Assembly (NCBI RefSeq): GCF_000716715.1
Contig: NZ_JNYJ01000007.1
Location: forward strand, 62,001-126,000
Direction of reading: 5' to 3'
From: Dactylosporangium aurantiacum
GTDB taxonomy: Bacteria; Actinomycetota; Actinomycetes; Mycobacteriales; Micromonosporaceae
DNA: 64,000 nt
The translations under genes were made by a program, and so were the position numbers. Positions within the stretch are counted from its first letter, which is position 1; each line of letters begins with the position of its first letter. Shown piece by piece: positions 43,888-52,681 of this stretch. The notes below the pieces were generated by a model, which saw only the letters and a program-made list of their open reading frames with translations, had not been told where the DNA came from and made no database searches.

Positions 43888-46434
43888 GTGGTGGGCGTCC
43901 GTCTCCAGGTGTTCGGGGTGGTGCTCCTCGGCCTGCTGAGCTCCGGCGGGGCGGGGCTGCTGATGCGCCGCGTCGAGGTGGACAACGCCGGGCAGGCCCT
44001 CGACCGGCGGGTCGCCGCGGCGCAGGAGTCGGTGGCGTCCACCGCCCAGCGGTACGTGGACGCGGTGCAGCTGACCGCCGGCGGGCTGGAGGCACTGCCG
44101 GAGATCGACGCCGGGTCGTTCGCCACGACCACCGCCCCGCTCGACCGGCTGTGGCTGCCCGGCGCGACCTCGATCGACTTCGTGGTCGCGGTGCCGGCGT
44201 CCGGGGTCGCGGACGCGCAGGCCGGCTGGCGGGCCCGGGGCGCGGCCGGGCTGACCCTGCGCCCCGCCGCCGGCGCCACCCGGCACTACTTCACCGTGCT
44301 GCAGCGCCCGCTCACCGACGACGCGTCCGGCGGCGGCGTCGGGCAGGACCTGACCTCGGCGCCGGCCGCGACGGTGGCGCTGGAGCGCGCCCAGCGCGTC
44401 GGCCTGCCCGCCGTCTCCGACCCGTACGTGCTGCTGCGCGACGCCGGCCTGCCGCCGCAGCGGCGGCAGCGGTCGGTGGTGCTCCTGCAGCGGGTCCTCG
44501 CCCGGGACACCGGCGAGCTGCGCGGCTTCGTGGAGATGGCGGTGCGGATGCAGGACTTCTTCACCGACACGATGCTGCAGCCGTCGCGGGAGCTGCCGGA
44601 CGTGACGCTGTCCGCGGTCGAGGGCGCCGCGTGGCGCCCCATGGCGCGCCTCGAACGGCCGGGCGCCGGCGCGGGCGACCTGCACCGCACCGTCCTGGTG
44701 CAGGTCGCCGACCAGCAGTGGCAGCTGGCGGCCGGCACCGACGGCTCGGCCCTGATCGGCGCCGACGGCCACCTCGACGAGGGCCTGTTCTTCGGCGGCC
44801 TGGCGCTCACGCTCGTCACCGCCCTGCTCGTCCACACCCTGGCGACGTCGCGGCGCCGGGCCGAGGACCGGGTCGTCCAGGCCACCGCCGACCTGCGGCA
44901 GCAGGCGGCGCTGCTGTCCGCGGTGATGAACACGATCGGCGACGGTGTGGTCGTCCTCGACCGCGACGGTGCCGCCGTGTGGGTCAGCCCTGCCGCCCGC
45001 GAGCTGCTCGGCCCCGGGATCGACCGGCACCCGCCGGGGCGGTGGCCGCGGCTGCTGGAGGTGTACGAGGCCGACGGCGCGACCCCGTTCCCGTTCGCCG
45101 ACCTGATCCAGCGGCACCAGGAGACCCAGGTCGAGCTGGTGGTCGGCGGTCGCCGGCTCGACGTGCGGCTGCGCCCCCTGGCCCGGCGGGACGGCCTGGA
45201 CGGCTCGGACGGCTCGGACGGCTCGGTCGCCGTCCTGCGCGACGTCACCGGGCTGCACGACGCCGCCGAGAAGGTCCGCGCCTCGGAGGAGCTGCTGCAG
45301 GTGCTGCTGGACGGTGCCCGCGACTACGCCATCTACATGCTCGACCGGCAGGGCTCGGTGGTCAGCTGGTCGGCGAACGCGGAACAGCTCAAGGGGTACC
45401 CCGCCGAGGAGGTCATCGGCCACTCGTACGCGATGTTCTTCACCGCGCAGGACGCCGCCGCCGGCCTGCCGCAGCGCCTGCTCGCCGAGGCGGCCGAGCA
45501 GGGCCGGGTCACGATCGACGGGCCGCGGGTGCGCCGCGACGGCAGCCGCTTCTGGGCGCAGGGCCTGCTCACCGCGGTGCGCGACCCGGACGGCTCGGTC
45601 CGCGGTTTCGTCAAGGTCAGCCAGGACGTCAGCGCCCGCAAGGCGGCCGAGCTGGCCGTGGAGCAGCTCAACGCCGAGCTGGAGCTGCGCGTCGCGGAGC
45701 GCACCGCCGACCTGCGCGAGGCCAACGCCGAGCTGGAGTCCTTCTCGTACAGCGTCTCGCACGACCTGCGGGCGCCCCTGCGGGCCGTGGACGGCTTCGC
45801 CAAGATGCTCGCCCTCGACTACGGCGACGCGCTGGACGAGCAGGCGCGGCGGTACATCGGCCGCATCCGCGCGGGCGCCCAGCACATGGGCGACCTGATC
45901 GACGGGCTGCTCGCCTTCTCCAGGTTGCAGCGGCAGGAGATGGCCAGCCAACGGGTGCACGTCGACCAGCTGGTCGCCGACGTGTGGGACGAGCTCGGCG
46001 TCGAGCGGGGCACCCGCGACATCGTCCTGACCGTCGGGGACCTGCCCGACGCGCAGGGCGACCCGCGGCTGATCCGGCACGTCGTGGCCAACCTGGTCGG
46101 CAACGCGGTGAAGTACACCCGCGACGTGTCCCCGGCCCGGGTGGAGGTCGGGCACATGGTGACCACGGGCGGCGAGTCCACCTACTACGTCAGGGACAAC
46201 GGCGCCGGCTTCGACATGCGCTACGCCGACAAGCTGTTCAAGGTGTTCCAGCGGCTGCACCGGGCCGAGGACTACGAGGGCACCGGCATCGGGCTGGCCC
46301 TCACGCACCGCATCGTGCAGCGGCACGGCGGCCAGATCTGGGCCGACGCGGCGCCCGGCGAGGGCGCCACCTTCTTCTTCACCCTCCCTGCCTTCGAGCA
46401 CACGGTCCAGACGCTGTTGGAGGTGGGCGGGTGA
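43888..46434 (+). CDS. Membrane sensor histidine kinase with extracytoplasmic and two PAS domains
   Basis: An 848-residue kinase. Helices at about 8-28 and 300-318 flank a CHASE-like periplasmic domain. PAS domains start near residues 341 and 469, then a coiled coil (VEQLNAELELRVAERTADLREANAELE), HisKA with His625 (SYSVSHDLRAPL) and an ATPase domain (HVVANLVGNAVKYTRD, DNGAGFDMRY, GTGIGLALTHRI). The HisKA/linker resembles phytochrome-like kinases that pair with Rcp1-type receivers. A DGSDGSDGS tract lies in the first PAS. It overlaps the receiver gene by GTGA. Confidence 0.92.
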   Translation: MVGVRLQVFGVVLLGLLSSGGAGLLMRRVEVDNAGQALDRRVAAAQESVASTAQRYVDAVQLTAGGLEALPEIDAGSFATTTAPLDRLWLPGATSIDFVVAVPASGVADAQAGWRARGAAGLTLRPAAGATRHYFTVLQRPLTDDASGGGVGQDLTSAPAATVALERAQRVGLPAVSDPYVLLRDAGLPPQRRQRSVVLLQRVLARDTGELRGFVEMAVRMQDFFTDTMLQPSRELPDVTLSAVEGAAWRPMARLERPGAGAGDLHRTVLVQVADQQWQLAAGTDGSALIGADGHLDEGLFFGGLALTLVTALLVHTLATSRRRAEDRVVQATADLRQQAALLSAVMNTIGDGVVVLDRDGAAVWVSPAARELLGPGIDRHPPGRWPRLLEVYEADGATPFPFADLIQRHQETQVELVVGGRRLDVRLRPLARRDGLDGSDGSDGSVAVLRDVTGLHDAAEKVRASEELLQVLLDGARDYAIYMLDRQGSVVSWSANAEQLKGYPAEEVIGHSYAMFFTAQDAAAGLPQRLLAEAAEQGRVTIDGPRVRRDGSRFWAQGLLTAVRDPDGSVRGFVKVSQDVSARKAAELAVEQLNAELELRVAERTADLREANAELESFSYSVSHDLRAPLRAVDGFAKMLALDYGDALDEQARRYIGRIRAGAQHMGDLIDGLLAFSRLQRQEMASQRVHVDQLVADVWDELGVERGTRDIVLTVGDLPDAQGDPRLIRHVVANLVGNAVKYTRDVSPARVEVGHMVTTGGESTYYVRDNGAGFDMRYADKLFKVFQRLHRAEDYEGTGIGLALTHRIVQRHGGQIWADAAPGEGATFFFTLPAFEHTVQTLLEVGG

Positions 46435-46859
46435 AACCGCTGTCGCACAGGGTGCTGCTCGTCGAGGACAACCCCGACGACCTGGAGCTCGCCCGGCTGG
46501 CGTTCGAGCGGGGCGGGTTCGCCCGCAACGTCGACGTCGCCCGCGACGGGGCCGAGGCGCTCGACCACCTGTTCGGCCCCGCCGCGCCTGCCCCGCCGCA
46601 GGTCGTGCTGCTGGACATCAAGCTCCCGCTGGTCGACGGCATCGACGTGCTGCGCCGGATCAAGGCCGACCCGCGCACCCGGCACATCCCCGTGGTGATG
46701 CTCACCTCGTCGGCGCAGGACCGTGACCTGCACGCCTGCTACGACCTCGGGGCCAACAGCTACATCGTCAAACCCGTCGACATGGAGCAGTTCATGTCCG
46801 CCGTCAACAGCATCGGCCTGTACTGGCTGGGCCTGAACCTGACCGACGCGCACTCATGA
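46431..46859 (+). CDS. Stand-alone response regulator receiver (Rcp1-like)
   Basis: A 142-residue single REC domain with no output domain. Acidic pocket LLVEDNPDD, phospho-acceptor Asp62 in VVLLDIKLP, Thr/Ser in VMLTSS and Lys in YIVKPVD. It ends VNSIGLYWLGLN, as in Rcp1-type receivers. GGAGG 7 nt upstream of GTG; overlapping junctions on both sides couple it to two kinases, so it likely shuttles phosphate between them. Confidence 0.94.
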   Translation: MKPLSHRVLLVEDNPDDLELARLAFERGGFARNVDVARDGAEALDHLFGPAAPAPPQVVLLDIKLPLVDGIDVLRRIKADPRTRHIPVVMLTSSAQDRDLHACYDLGANSYIVKPVDMEQFMSAVNSIGLYWLGLNLTDAHS

Positions 46860-48346
46860 GGATCCTGCTGCTGGAGGACAACCCGGACGACGCCGAGATG
46901 CTCGTGTTCGAGCTGCGGCGGGCCGGCTTCGCGCCCGAGTGGCGGCGGGTCGAGTCCGGCGAGGAGTTCCAGGCCGCGCTCGACGACCCGGCGGGGCGGC
47001 CCGAGGTGATCCTCGCCGACTACTCGCTGCCGCAGTTCAACGCCCTGGAGGCGCTGCACATGCTGCGCACCGGCGGGTACGACATCCCGGCGATCGTGGT
47101 CAGCGGCGCGATGAGCGAGGAGTCGTGCGTCGACGCGCTGCGCCACGGCGCGGTGGACTACCTGCTCAAGGACCGGCTCAGCCGGCTCGGCAACGCCGTG
47201 CAGCACGCCCTGTCGCAGCAGCGGCTCGCCGCCGACCAGCGCCGCGCCGAGGAGACGTTCCGGGCCGCGTTCGACCACGCCCCGGTCGGCATGGCCGTCA
47301 CCGACCTCGACGGCCGCGTGCTGCAGGTCAACCAGGAGCTGGCCCGCATGACCGGGCTGCAGCCCGCGCAGCTGCTGCTCGACATGGTCGTCGAGGAGGA
47401 CCGGGCGATCGTCGCGGACAAGATGAAGCGGCTGGTCGCCGGCGAGGCGGAGAAGGTCAGCAAGGAGCTGCGGCTGTGCCGTGCCGACGGCGGCCCGCTG
47501 TGGGGGCAGTACTCGGCGTCGCTCATCGGCGGCGCCCGGCACGGCGCGCACCACGTCGTGCACCAGATCGCCGACGTCACCGACCGCCGCCGCGCCGAGG
47601 AGGCGCTGCAGCGGCAGGCGGCGAGGCTCGCCCGCACCAACAGCGACCTGCAGGAGCTCGACCGGCTCAAGAGCGAGTTCGTCGCGACCGTCTCCCACGA
47701 GCTGCGCACGCCGCTGACCAGCATCCGCGGCTACACCGAGATCCTCGCCGACGCGCACGCCAGCTCCCTCGGCGCCACCGAACGCAAGATCGTCGGCATC
47801 ATCGACCGCAACGGCCGCCGGCTGCTCGACCTGATCGAGGACCTGCTCACGTTCTCCCGGATCGAGTCCGGCACACTGACGCTGTCCATCGGCCCGGTGC
47901 TGGTCCGGCACATCGTCGACGCCGCGTGCGAGGCGATCCGGCCGTCGGTGGAGTCCGCCGGGCTCAGCGTCACCCTGGACATCGACGAGCACATCCCGGT
48001 CGTGCAGGGCGACGGCGAGCAGCTCGAGCGGGTCGTGCTCAACCTGCTGACCAACGCGGTCAAGTTCTCCGACCCGGGCGGCTCGATCACGGTCACCGGC
48101 CGGGAACGCGACGGTGAGGTCGTCGTGTGGATCCGCGACACCGGGGTCGGCATCCCGGAGCACGAGCAGAGCATGCTCTTCACCCGCTTCTTCCGCACCG
48201 CCGACGCCCAGCAGCGGGCGATCAAGGGCAGCGGGCTCGGCCTGGCGATCAGCAAGGCGATCGTCGAGGCGCACGGCGGCTGGATCGCCCTGGAGTCGAT
48301 CGAGGGCGGCGGGACGACCGTCGGCTTCGGCGTGCCGACCCCCTGA
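46856..48346 (+). CDS. Hybrid REC-PAS-histidine kinase
   Basis: A 496-residue soluble protein with an N-terminal receiver (LLLEDNPDD, Asp55 in ILADYSLPQF), a PAS domain (about 140-260), HisKA with His281 (FVATVSHELRTPLTSIRGY) and an ATPase domain (VVLNLLTNAVKF, DTGVGIPE, GSGLGLAISKAIVEAHGG). No membrane segment. The receiver-first order lets an upstream signal control this kinase. ATGA overlap with the preceding receiver. No DNA-binding output gene is adjacent. Confidence 0.94.
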   Translation: MRILLLEDNPDDAEMLVFELRRAGFAPEWRRVESGEEFQAALDDPAGRPEVILADYSLPQFNALEALHMLRTGGYDIPAIVVSGAMSEESCVDALRHGAVDYLLKDRLSRLGNAVQHALSQQRLAADQRRAEETFRAAFDHAPVGMAVTDLDGRVLQVNQELARMTGLQPAQLLLDMVVEEDRAIVADKMKRLVAGEAEKVSKELRLCRADGGPLWGQYSASLIGGARHGAHHVVHQIADVTDRRRAEEALQRQAARLARTNSDLQELDRLKSEFVATVSHELRTPLTSIRGYTEILADAHASSLGATERKIVGIIDRNGRRLLDLIEDLLTFSRIESGTLTLSIGPVLVRHIVDAACEAIRPSVESAGLSVTLDIDEHIPVVQGDGEQLERVVLNLLTNAVKFSDPGGSITVTGRERDGEVVVWIRDTGVGIPEHEQSMLFTRFFRTADAQQRAIKGSGLGLAISKAIVEAHGGWIALESIEGGGTTVGFGVPTP

Positions 48347-48350
48347 CCCG

Positions 48351-49046
48351 TCAGATCCCGACGAACCTCGCCTGGGCCAGCATCTGGTAGGCGAAGAACT
48401 CGTCGCGGTGCCGTACGACGTTGTTGAGCTGCCCGAACAGCTCGAAGCTCACCAGCCCGAAGAGCGTCACCCAGGCCGACAGCGCGCGGGCGGTCACGGC
48501 GTCGGGCACGTCCGGCGCGATCGCCGACCCGGCCCGGCGCACGTCCTGCGCGACCTCGGCCGGCGGCGCCTCCGACGGGTCGTGCCGGACCCGCCGCAGC
48601 ACCGCCGCGTCCTGGATGATCGTGCCGAGCACGGCGACCGCCCTGGTGGCCGCGGCGACGGTGTCCTGCGGCGCCTGGTAGCCGGGGACCGGGCTGCCGT
48701 AGATGAGCGCGTACTCGTGCGGCGACTCCAGCGCCCAGCTCCGTACGGCGTCGCAGACCGCCATCCAGCGCCCGGTGAGGTCGTCGCGGTCGACGGCGCG
48801 CTCCCGGTCCTCGACCGCCTGGCCCAGGGCGTTGTACGCGTCCAGGATCAGCGCGGTGAGCAGCTCGTCGCGGCTGGCGAAGTACCGGTAGATCGCCGAG
48901 GAGACGACGCCGAGGTCGCGGGCCACCGCCCGCAGCGACAGGTTGGCCCCGTCGGTGGCCAGGTGCCGGCGGGCGATGCGCTTGATCTCTTCGGTCATCT
49001 CCGCGCGGACGCGCGCCCGGATGTTGGTCGCCTTCATGCCGTACAT
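48351..49046 (-). CDS. TetR family transcriptional regulator
   Basis: A 231-residue repressor. Helix-turn-helix: IKRIARRHLATDGANLSLRAVARDLGVVSSAIYRYFASRDELL; the C-terminal ligand domain resembles TetR_C_13-like WHG families. It is divergent to an epimerase gene, and two copies of a 15-bp palindrome lie between them, so it probably represses both. Start codon is uncertain between ATG 49046 and ATG 49037. Confidence 0.92.
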   Translation of the reverse strand: MYGMKATNIRARVRAEMTEEIKRIARRHLATDGANLSLRAVARDLGVVSSAIYRYFASRDELLTALILDAYNALGQAVEDRERAVDRDDLTGRWMAVCDAVRSWALESPHEYALIYGSPVPGYQAPQDTVAAATRAVAVLGTIIQDAAVLRRVRHDPSEAPPAEVAQDVRRAGSAIAPDVPDAVTARALSAWVTLFGLVSFELFGQLNNVVRHRDEFFAYQMLAQARFVGI

Positions 49047-49064
49047 GTTCGCATGCTCTCGTCC

Positions 49065-49123
49065 GAGAGCACTGCTCTTGTTTGTTGGAGCGACCCGTGC
49101 TCTACTGAGAGAGCAGTGCTCTC
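49065..49123. promoter_or_regulatory. Twin TetR operators
   Basis: GAGAGCACTGCTCTT (49065-49079) and GAGAGCAGTGCTCTC (49109-49123) are palindromes with 7-bp half-sites TGCTCTC/GAGAGCA, 44 bp between equal positions (about four helical turns). A further half-site TGCTCTC lies at 49054-49060. Confidence 0.75.
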
Positions 49124-49147
49124 GACATTCTCGCCCAGGAGGCAGTC

Positions 49148-50095
49148 ATGCAGGTCATCGTCGGCGCCGGCGCGGTCGGCACCATCATCGCCGGGCGGCT
49201 CGCCGCGGCCGGTGAGCACGTCAAGCTCGTCAGCCGCTCCGGCGGCGGACCGGTGCACCCGCTGATCGAGCGGGTCGCCGCCGACGCCGCCGACGCGGTG
49301 GCGCTGCGCAGCATCACCCACGGCGCGAGCGTCATCTACAACTGCGTCAACCCGCAGTACCACGCCTGGCCCACCGACTGGCCGCCGATCAACCGGGCCC
49401 TCGTCGGCGCCGCCGCGGCGAGCGACGCGGTCCTCGCCATCACCGGCAACCTGTACGGCTACGGCCGCGTCGACGGCCCCATGACCGAGGACACGCCCCT
49501 CGCCGCCACCGGGCACAAGGGGCGCGTCCGCGTCGCGATGTGGCGGGAGGCCCTGGCTGCGGGCATCCGCACCTTCGAGGCCCGCGCGTCGGACTACATC
49601 AGCCCCACCTCGTCGGTGATCGAGCTGGCGCTGCCGGCGATGCGGGCCGGGAAGACCGTGTGGCTGCCCGGCGCCCCGGACGCGCCGCACAGCTACACCT
49701 ACATCGGCGACGTCGCGCGGACCCTCATCGCCCTCGCCGCCGACGAGCGGGCGTGGGGGCGGGCGTGGCACGTGCCGTCGCCGCCGCCGATGACGAGCCG
49801 GTCACTGCTGGAGACCGTCGCCCGCGTCGGCGGCCTGCCCGCCCCGCGCCTGCGCGCCTACCCGGCGCCGGCCGTGTGGGCCGCCGGGCTCACCGACAAG
49901 TTCGCGAAGGAGTTCCGCGAGGTGCGCCACCAGCACGTCAGGCCCTTCGTGCTGGACTCCTCGCGGGTCACGGCGACCTTCGGCCTGACCCACACACCGG
50001 TCGACGAGGCCGTTCAGTCGGTGCTCGGCAGCGGCACACCTTCCGCCTCGATGGCCAGCGGCGGCAGGGTGCCGTCGAAGTCGACGAGCGAGTAG
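49148..50095 (+). CDS. NAD-dependent epimerase/dehydratase family protein
   Basis: A 315-residue Rossmann-fold oxidoreductase-like protein. [22 protein letters not shown] binds NAD(P); [14 protein letters not shown] and [14 protein letters not shown] follow; [10 protein letters not shown] matches the extended SDR C-terminal region. The usual YxxxK is altered (GHKGRVRV), so catalysis is uncertain. AGGAGG lies 5 nt upstream of the ATG. The last 82 bp overlap glpX in antisense. The divergent TetR gene is the likely regulator. Confidence 0.82.
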   Translation: MQVIVGAGAVGTIIAGRLAAAGEHVKLVSRSGGGPVHPLIERVAADAADAVALRSITHGASVIYNCVNPQYHAWPTDWPPINRALVGAAAASDAVLAITGNLYGYGRVDGPMTEDTPLAATGHKGRVRVAMWREALAAGIRTFEARASDYISPTSSVIELALPAMRAGKTVWLPGAPDAPHSYTYIGDVARTLIALAADERAWGRAWHVPSPPPMTSRSLLETVARVGGLPAPRLRAYPAPAVWAAGLTDKFAKEFREVRHQHVRPFVLDSSRVTATFGLTHTPVDEAVQSVLGSGTPSASMASGGRVPSKSTSE

Positions 50096-51057
50096 GCGCG
50101 CAGCTTCTCCAGCCGGTGGAACGAGTCGATCACCCGGATCGTGCCCGAGCGGGACCGCATCACGATCGACTGCGTCTCGGCGCCGCCCCGCCGGTACCGG
50201 ACGCCCTTGAGCAGGTCGCCGCTGGTCACGCCGGTCGCGCAGAAGAACATGTTGTCGCCGCTGACCAGGTCGTCGGTGTGCAGCACGCGGTCGAGGTCGT
50301 GGCCGGCGGCGACGGCCTTGTCGCGTTCGGCGTCGTCCTGCGGCCACAGCTTCGCCTGGATCGCGCCGCCCATGCACTTCAGCGCCACCGCGGCGACGAT
50401 CCCCTCCGGCGTACCGCCGACGCCCATGAGCACGTCGGTCTCCGAACCCTCGCGGGCGGCGCTGATCGCCCCGGCGATGTCGCCGTCGGAGATGAACCGG
50501 ATCCGTGCCCCGGTCTGCCGCACCTGCTGGACGAGCTGCTTGTGCCGGGGCCGGTCCAGGATGCAGACCGTGACCTCCGACACGCTGGAGCGCTTCGCCT
50601 GGGCGATGCGCCGCAGGTTCTCCTCCACACCGGCGTTGATGTCGATCACGTCGGCGTAGTCCGGCCCGACGGCCAGCTTCTCCATGTAGAACACGGCACT
50701 CGGGTCGAACATCGCCCCGCGCTCGGCGACGGCGAGCACCGCCACCGCGTTGGGCATTCCCTTGCTCATCAGGGTGGTCCCGTCGACCGGGTCGACCGCC
50801 ACGTCGACCTCCGGCCCGGTGCCGTCGCCGACCCGCTCGCCGTTGTACAGCATCGGCGCGTTGTCCTTCTCACCCTCGCCGATCACCACGACGCCCTGCA
50901 TGGGCACCGAGTTGATCAGCAGGCGCATCGCGTCGACGGCCGCGCCGTCCCCGCCGTTCTTGTCGCCCCGCCCGACCCACCGCCCGGCGGCCATCGCCGC
51001 CGCCTCAGTGACTCGTACCAGGTCGAGGGCCAGGTTCCGGTCCATCTCACGACTCAT
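50014..51057 (-). CDS. glpX: Class II fructose-1,6-bisphosphatase
   Basis: A 347-residue GlpX that removes phosphate from fructose-1,6-bisphosphate in gluconeogenesis. Conserved motifs: [43 protein letters not shown], the metal and substrate region [26 protein letters not shown] and [23 protein letters not shown] precedes ATG 51057. It complements PEPCK at 35111-36937. Its 3' end overlaps the convergent epimerase gene. Confidence 0.97.
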   Translation of the reverse strand: MSREMDRNLALDLVRVTEAAAMAAGRWVGRGDKNGGDGAAVDAMRLLINSVPMQGVVVIGEGEKDNAPMLYNGERVGDGTGPEVDVAVDPVDGTTLMSKGMPNAVAVLAVAERGAMFDPSAVFYMEKLAVGPDYADVIDINAGVEENLRRIAQAKRSSVSEVTVCILDRPRHKQLVQQVRQTGARIRFISDGDIAGAISAAREGSETDVLMGVGGTPEGIVAAVALKCMGGAIQAKLWPQDDAERDKAVAAGHDLDRVLHTDDLVSGDNMFFCATGVTSGDLLKGVRYRRGGAETQSIVMRSRSGTIRVIDSFHRLEKLRAYSLVDFDGTLPPLAIEAEGVPLPSTD

Positions 51058-51184
51058 GTGTGCTCTCCTCGCGCGGCGTTGCGTGGGCGGGCGGGCCATC
51101 TGCAATCGTGGCAGGCTTCACAGCACCGCGGGGCGCGCCCCGACCGGTTGTGGCATCTTCCATCGGATGGTTCACGATGGGAGG

Positions 51185-51718
51185 GTGGAAACCGCTGCTC
51201 CCGCTCCCGCACCCGCCTCCGAGCGCGCCGGCCGGCGCCCGCGCGACATGGCGCTGTCGATGCTGGTCCTGCTGGTGCCGGTGTTCCTGCTCGTGGGCTT
51301 CTACCGCTACCTCGGCCACGAGGACCCGCCGGCCGTCGACACCGCCGAGGTGTACGGCTCCGTCGAGCGGGCCGGCCAGTTCACCCCGCTCAAGCCGGCC
51401 GACCTGCCGCCGGGCTGGCGGATCGCCTCGGCCACCTTCACCGACGGCGTCCTGCGCGTCGGCGTGACCGCCCCGTCCGACGGCGCGATGCAGCTCGTCG
51501 AGAGCGCCCAGCCCGCCGCCACCCTGGTGCCGGCGATCATCGGCACCGGCGGGAAGGCGGGCGCCGCGGTCGCGATCAACGGCGCCGAGTGGCAGCGGCA
51601 CGACGACGGCCGCCCCGGCGAGCGCGCCCTCATCCAGACCACCGCCGGACGCACCGTCATCGTCTTCGGCCACGCGACCGACTCGCAGCTGCAGCGCCTG
51701 GCCGGGTCCCTGCGCTGA
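51185..51718 (+). CDS. DUF4245 membrane protein
   Basis: A 177-residue actinobacterial protein with a short Pro/Ala-rich cytosolic N-terminus, one membrane helix (MALSMLVLLVPVFLLVGFY) and an extracytoplasmic DUF4245 domain (LKPADLPPGWRIASATF ... GRTVIVFGHATDSQLQRLAGSL). Function unknown. GTG 51185 has GGGAGG directly upstream, but CACGAT 6 nt away could also make it leaderless. DUF4245 genes commonly neighbour glpX in actinobacteria, as here. Confidence 0.85.
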   Translation: METAAPAPAPASERAGRRPRDMALSMLVLLVPVFLLVGFYRYLGHEDPPAVDTAEVYGSVERAGQFTPLKPADLPPGWRIASATFTDGVLRVGVTAPSDGAMQLVESAQPAATLVPAIIGTGGKAGAAVAINGAEWQRHDDGRPGERALIQTTAGRTVIVFGHATDSQLQRLAGSLR

Positions 51719-51754
51719 CCCGGGCCCGCTGCGGCGCGTGCCGCCGGCGGCGGG

Positions 51755-51937
51755 TCAGCCGCGGTCGGCGGTCAGGCGGGCCCGGGCGTTGTCGAGCCAG
51801 CGCTGGCAGATGACGGCGAGCTCCTCGCCGCGCTCCCACAGGGCCAGGGACTCCTCCAGGGTGGTGCCGCCGGACTCGAGCTTCTCCACGACCGTGGCGA
51901 GCTCGGCGCGGGCCTGCTCGTAGGACAGGTCGGTCAC
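51755..51937 (-). CDS. xseB: Exodeoxyribonuclease VII small subunit
   Basis: A 60-residue helical protein: LSYEQARAELATVVEKLESGGTTLEESLALWERGEEL, the complete XseB signature. Several copies bind XseA to form exonuclease VII, which degrades single-stranded DNA. GTG start overlaps the stop of an upstream GNAT gene (GTGA), which separates it from xseA. Confidence 0.94.
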   Translation of the reverse strand: MTDLSYEQARAELATVVEKLESGGTTLEESLALWERGEELAVICQRWLDNARARLTADRG

Positions 51938-52680
51938 GAGGTCTCCTTCGTCAGGAAGAGCACCGAGTCGGTGCGCCGGTAGCCGACGCGGGCGTAGACG
52001 CGTTCCTGGGCGTCGCCGGCCGGGGTCAGGTAGACGAGGGTGGCGCCAGCGGCGCGGGCGGCCCGGGTCAGGTGCAGGGTGAGGGCGCCCCCGACGCCGC
52101 GGCGTTCGAACGCCGGGCGCACCGCGATGCCGGCGACCTCGCTGATGCCGTCGCGGACCGCGACGGCGGCGCCACCGCCGACCGGCTCGCCGCCGGTGGT
52201 GCGGGCGAGCAGGTGGATGTTGTCGCTCTCGCGGGCCTTCGCGACGTGCTCGGCGGAGGGCGGCGGCTCGCCGAACGCCTCGTGCTGGGCGGCGAGCATG
52301 GCCCGGAACTCGTCCTCGGTGGTGGGGGTGACCAGCTCGATGCCGTCCGGCAGCGGCTGGTCGACCTCGGCGCCCGGCGGGCACTCCATCAGCGGCAGGC
52401 GGTCGGTGACGGTGAAGCCGGCGGCCACCAGCGCGGGCTCGACGAGCGGGGCGAGGCCCGGCAGGTACTCCAGCCGCGGTGTCCGCGACCGGCTGGTGAA
52501 CGCCTCCTCCAGCGCGGCGATGTCCTGCGGGGTCGGGTCGGCGCCGGCGGCGGGGATCGCGTAGTTGATGAAGACGAGCGGGTCGTGGGCGCTGATGGTC
52601 ACCGTGAACGGGCCGGCCCGCACCACCTCCCGGCCCCGGCTGGCGCTGGCGAGCATGTAGTCCTGGATGCGCTGGGACAC
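51934..52680 (-). CDS. GNAT family N-acetyltransferase
   Basis: A 248-residue protein with a C-terminal GNAT domain: VAGIAVRPAFERRGVGGALTLHLTRAARAAG, with the acetyl-CoA loop RRGVGG, and the late AQERVYARVGYRRT. The N-terminal half is a degenerate GNAT-like region. Substrate unknown. AGGAG lies 6 nt before GTG 52680, inside the end of xseA, 1 bp after the xseA stop; its own stop overlaps xseB. Confidence 0.88.
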   Translation of the reverse strand: MSQRIQDYMLASASRGREVVRAGPFTVTISAHDPLVFINYAIPAAGADPTPQDIAALEEAFTSRSRTPRLEYLPGLAPLVEPALVAAGFTVTDRLPLMECPPGAEVDQPLPDGIELVTPTTEDEFRAMLAAQHEAFGEPPPSAEHVAKARESDNIHLLARTTGGEPVGGGAAVAVRDGISEVAGIAVRPAFERRGVGGALTLHLTRAARAAGATLVYLTPAGDAQERVYARVGYRRTDSVLFLTKETS

Positions 52681-52681
52681 G

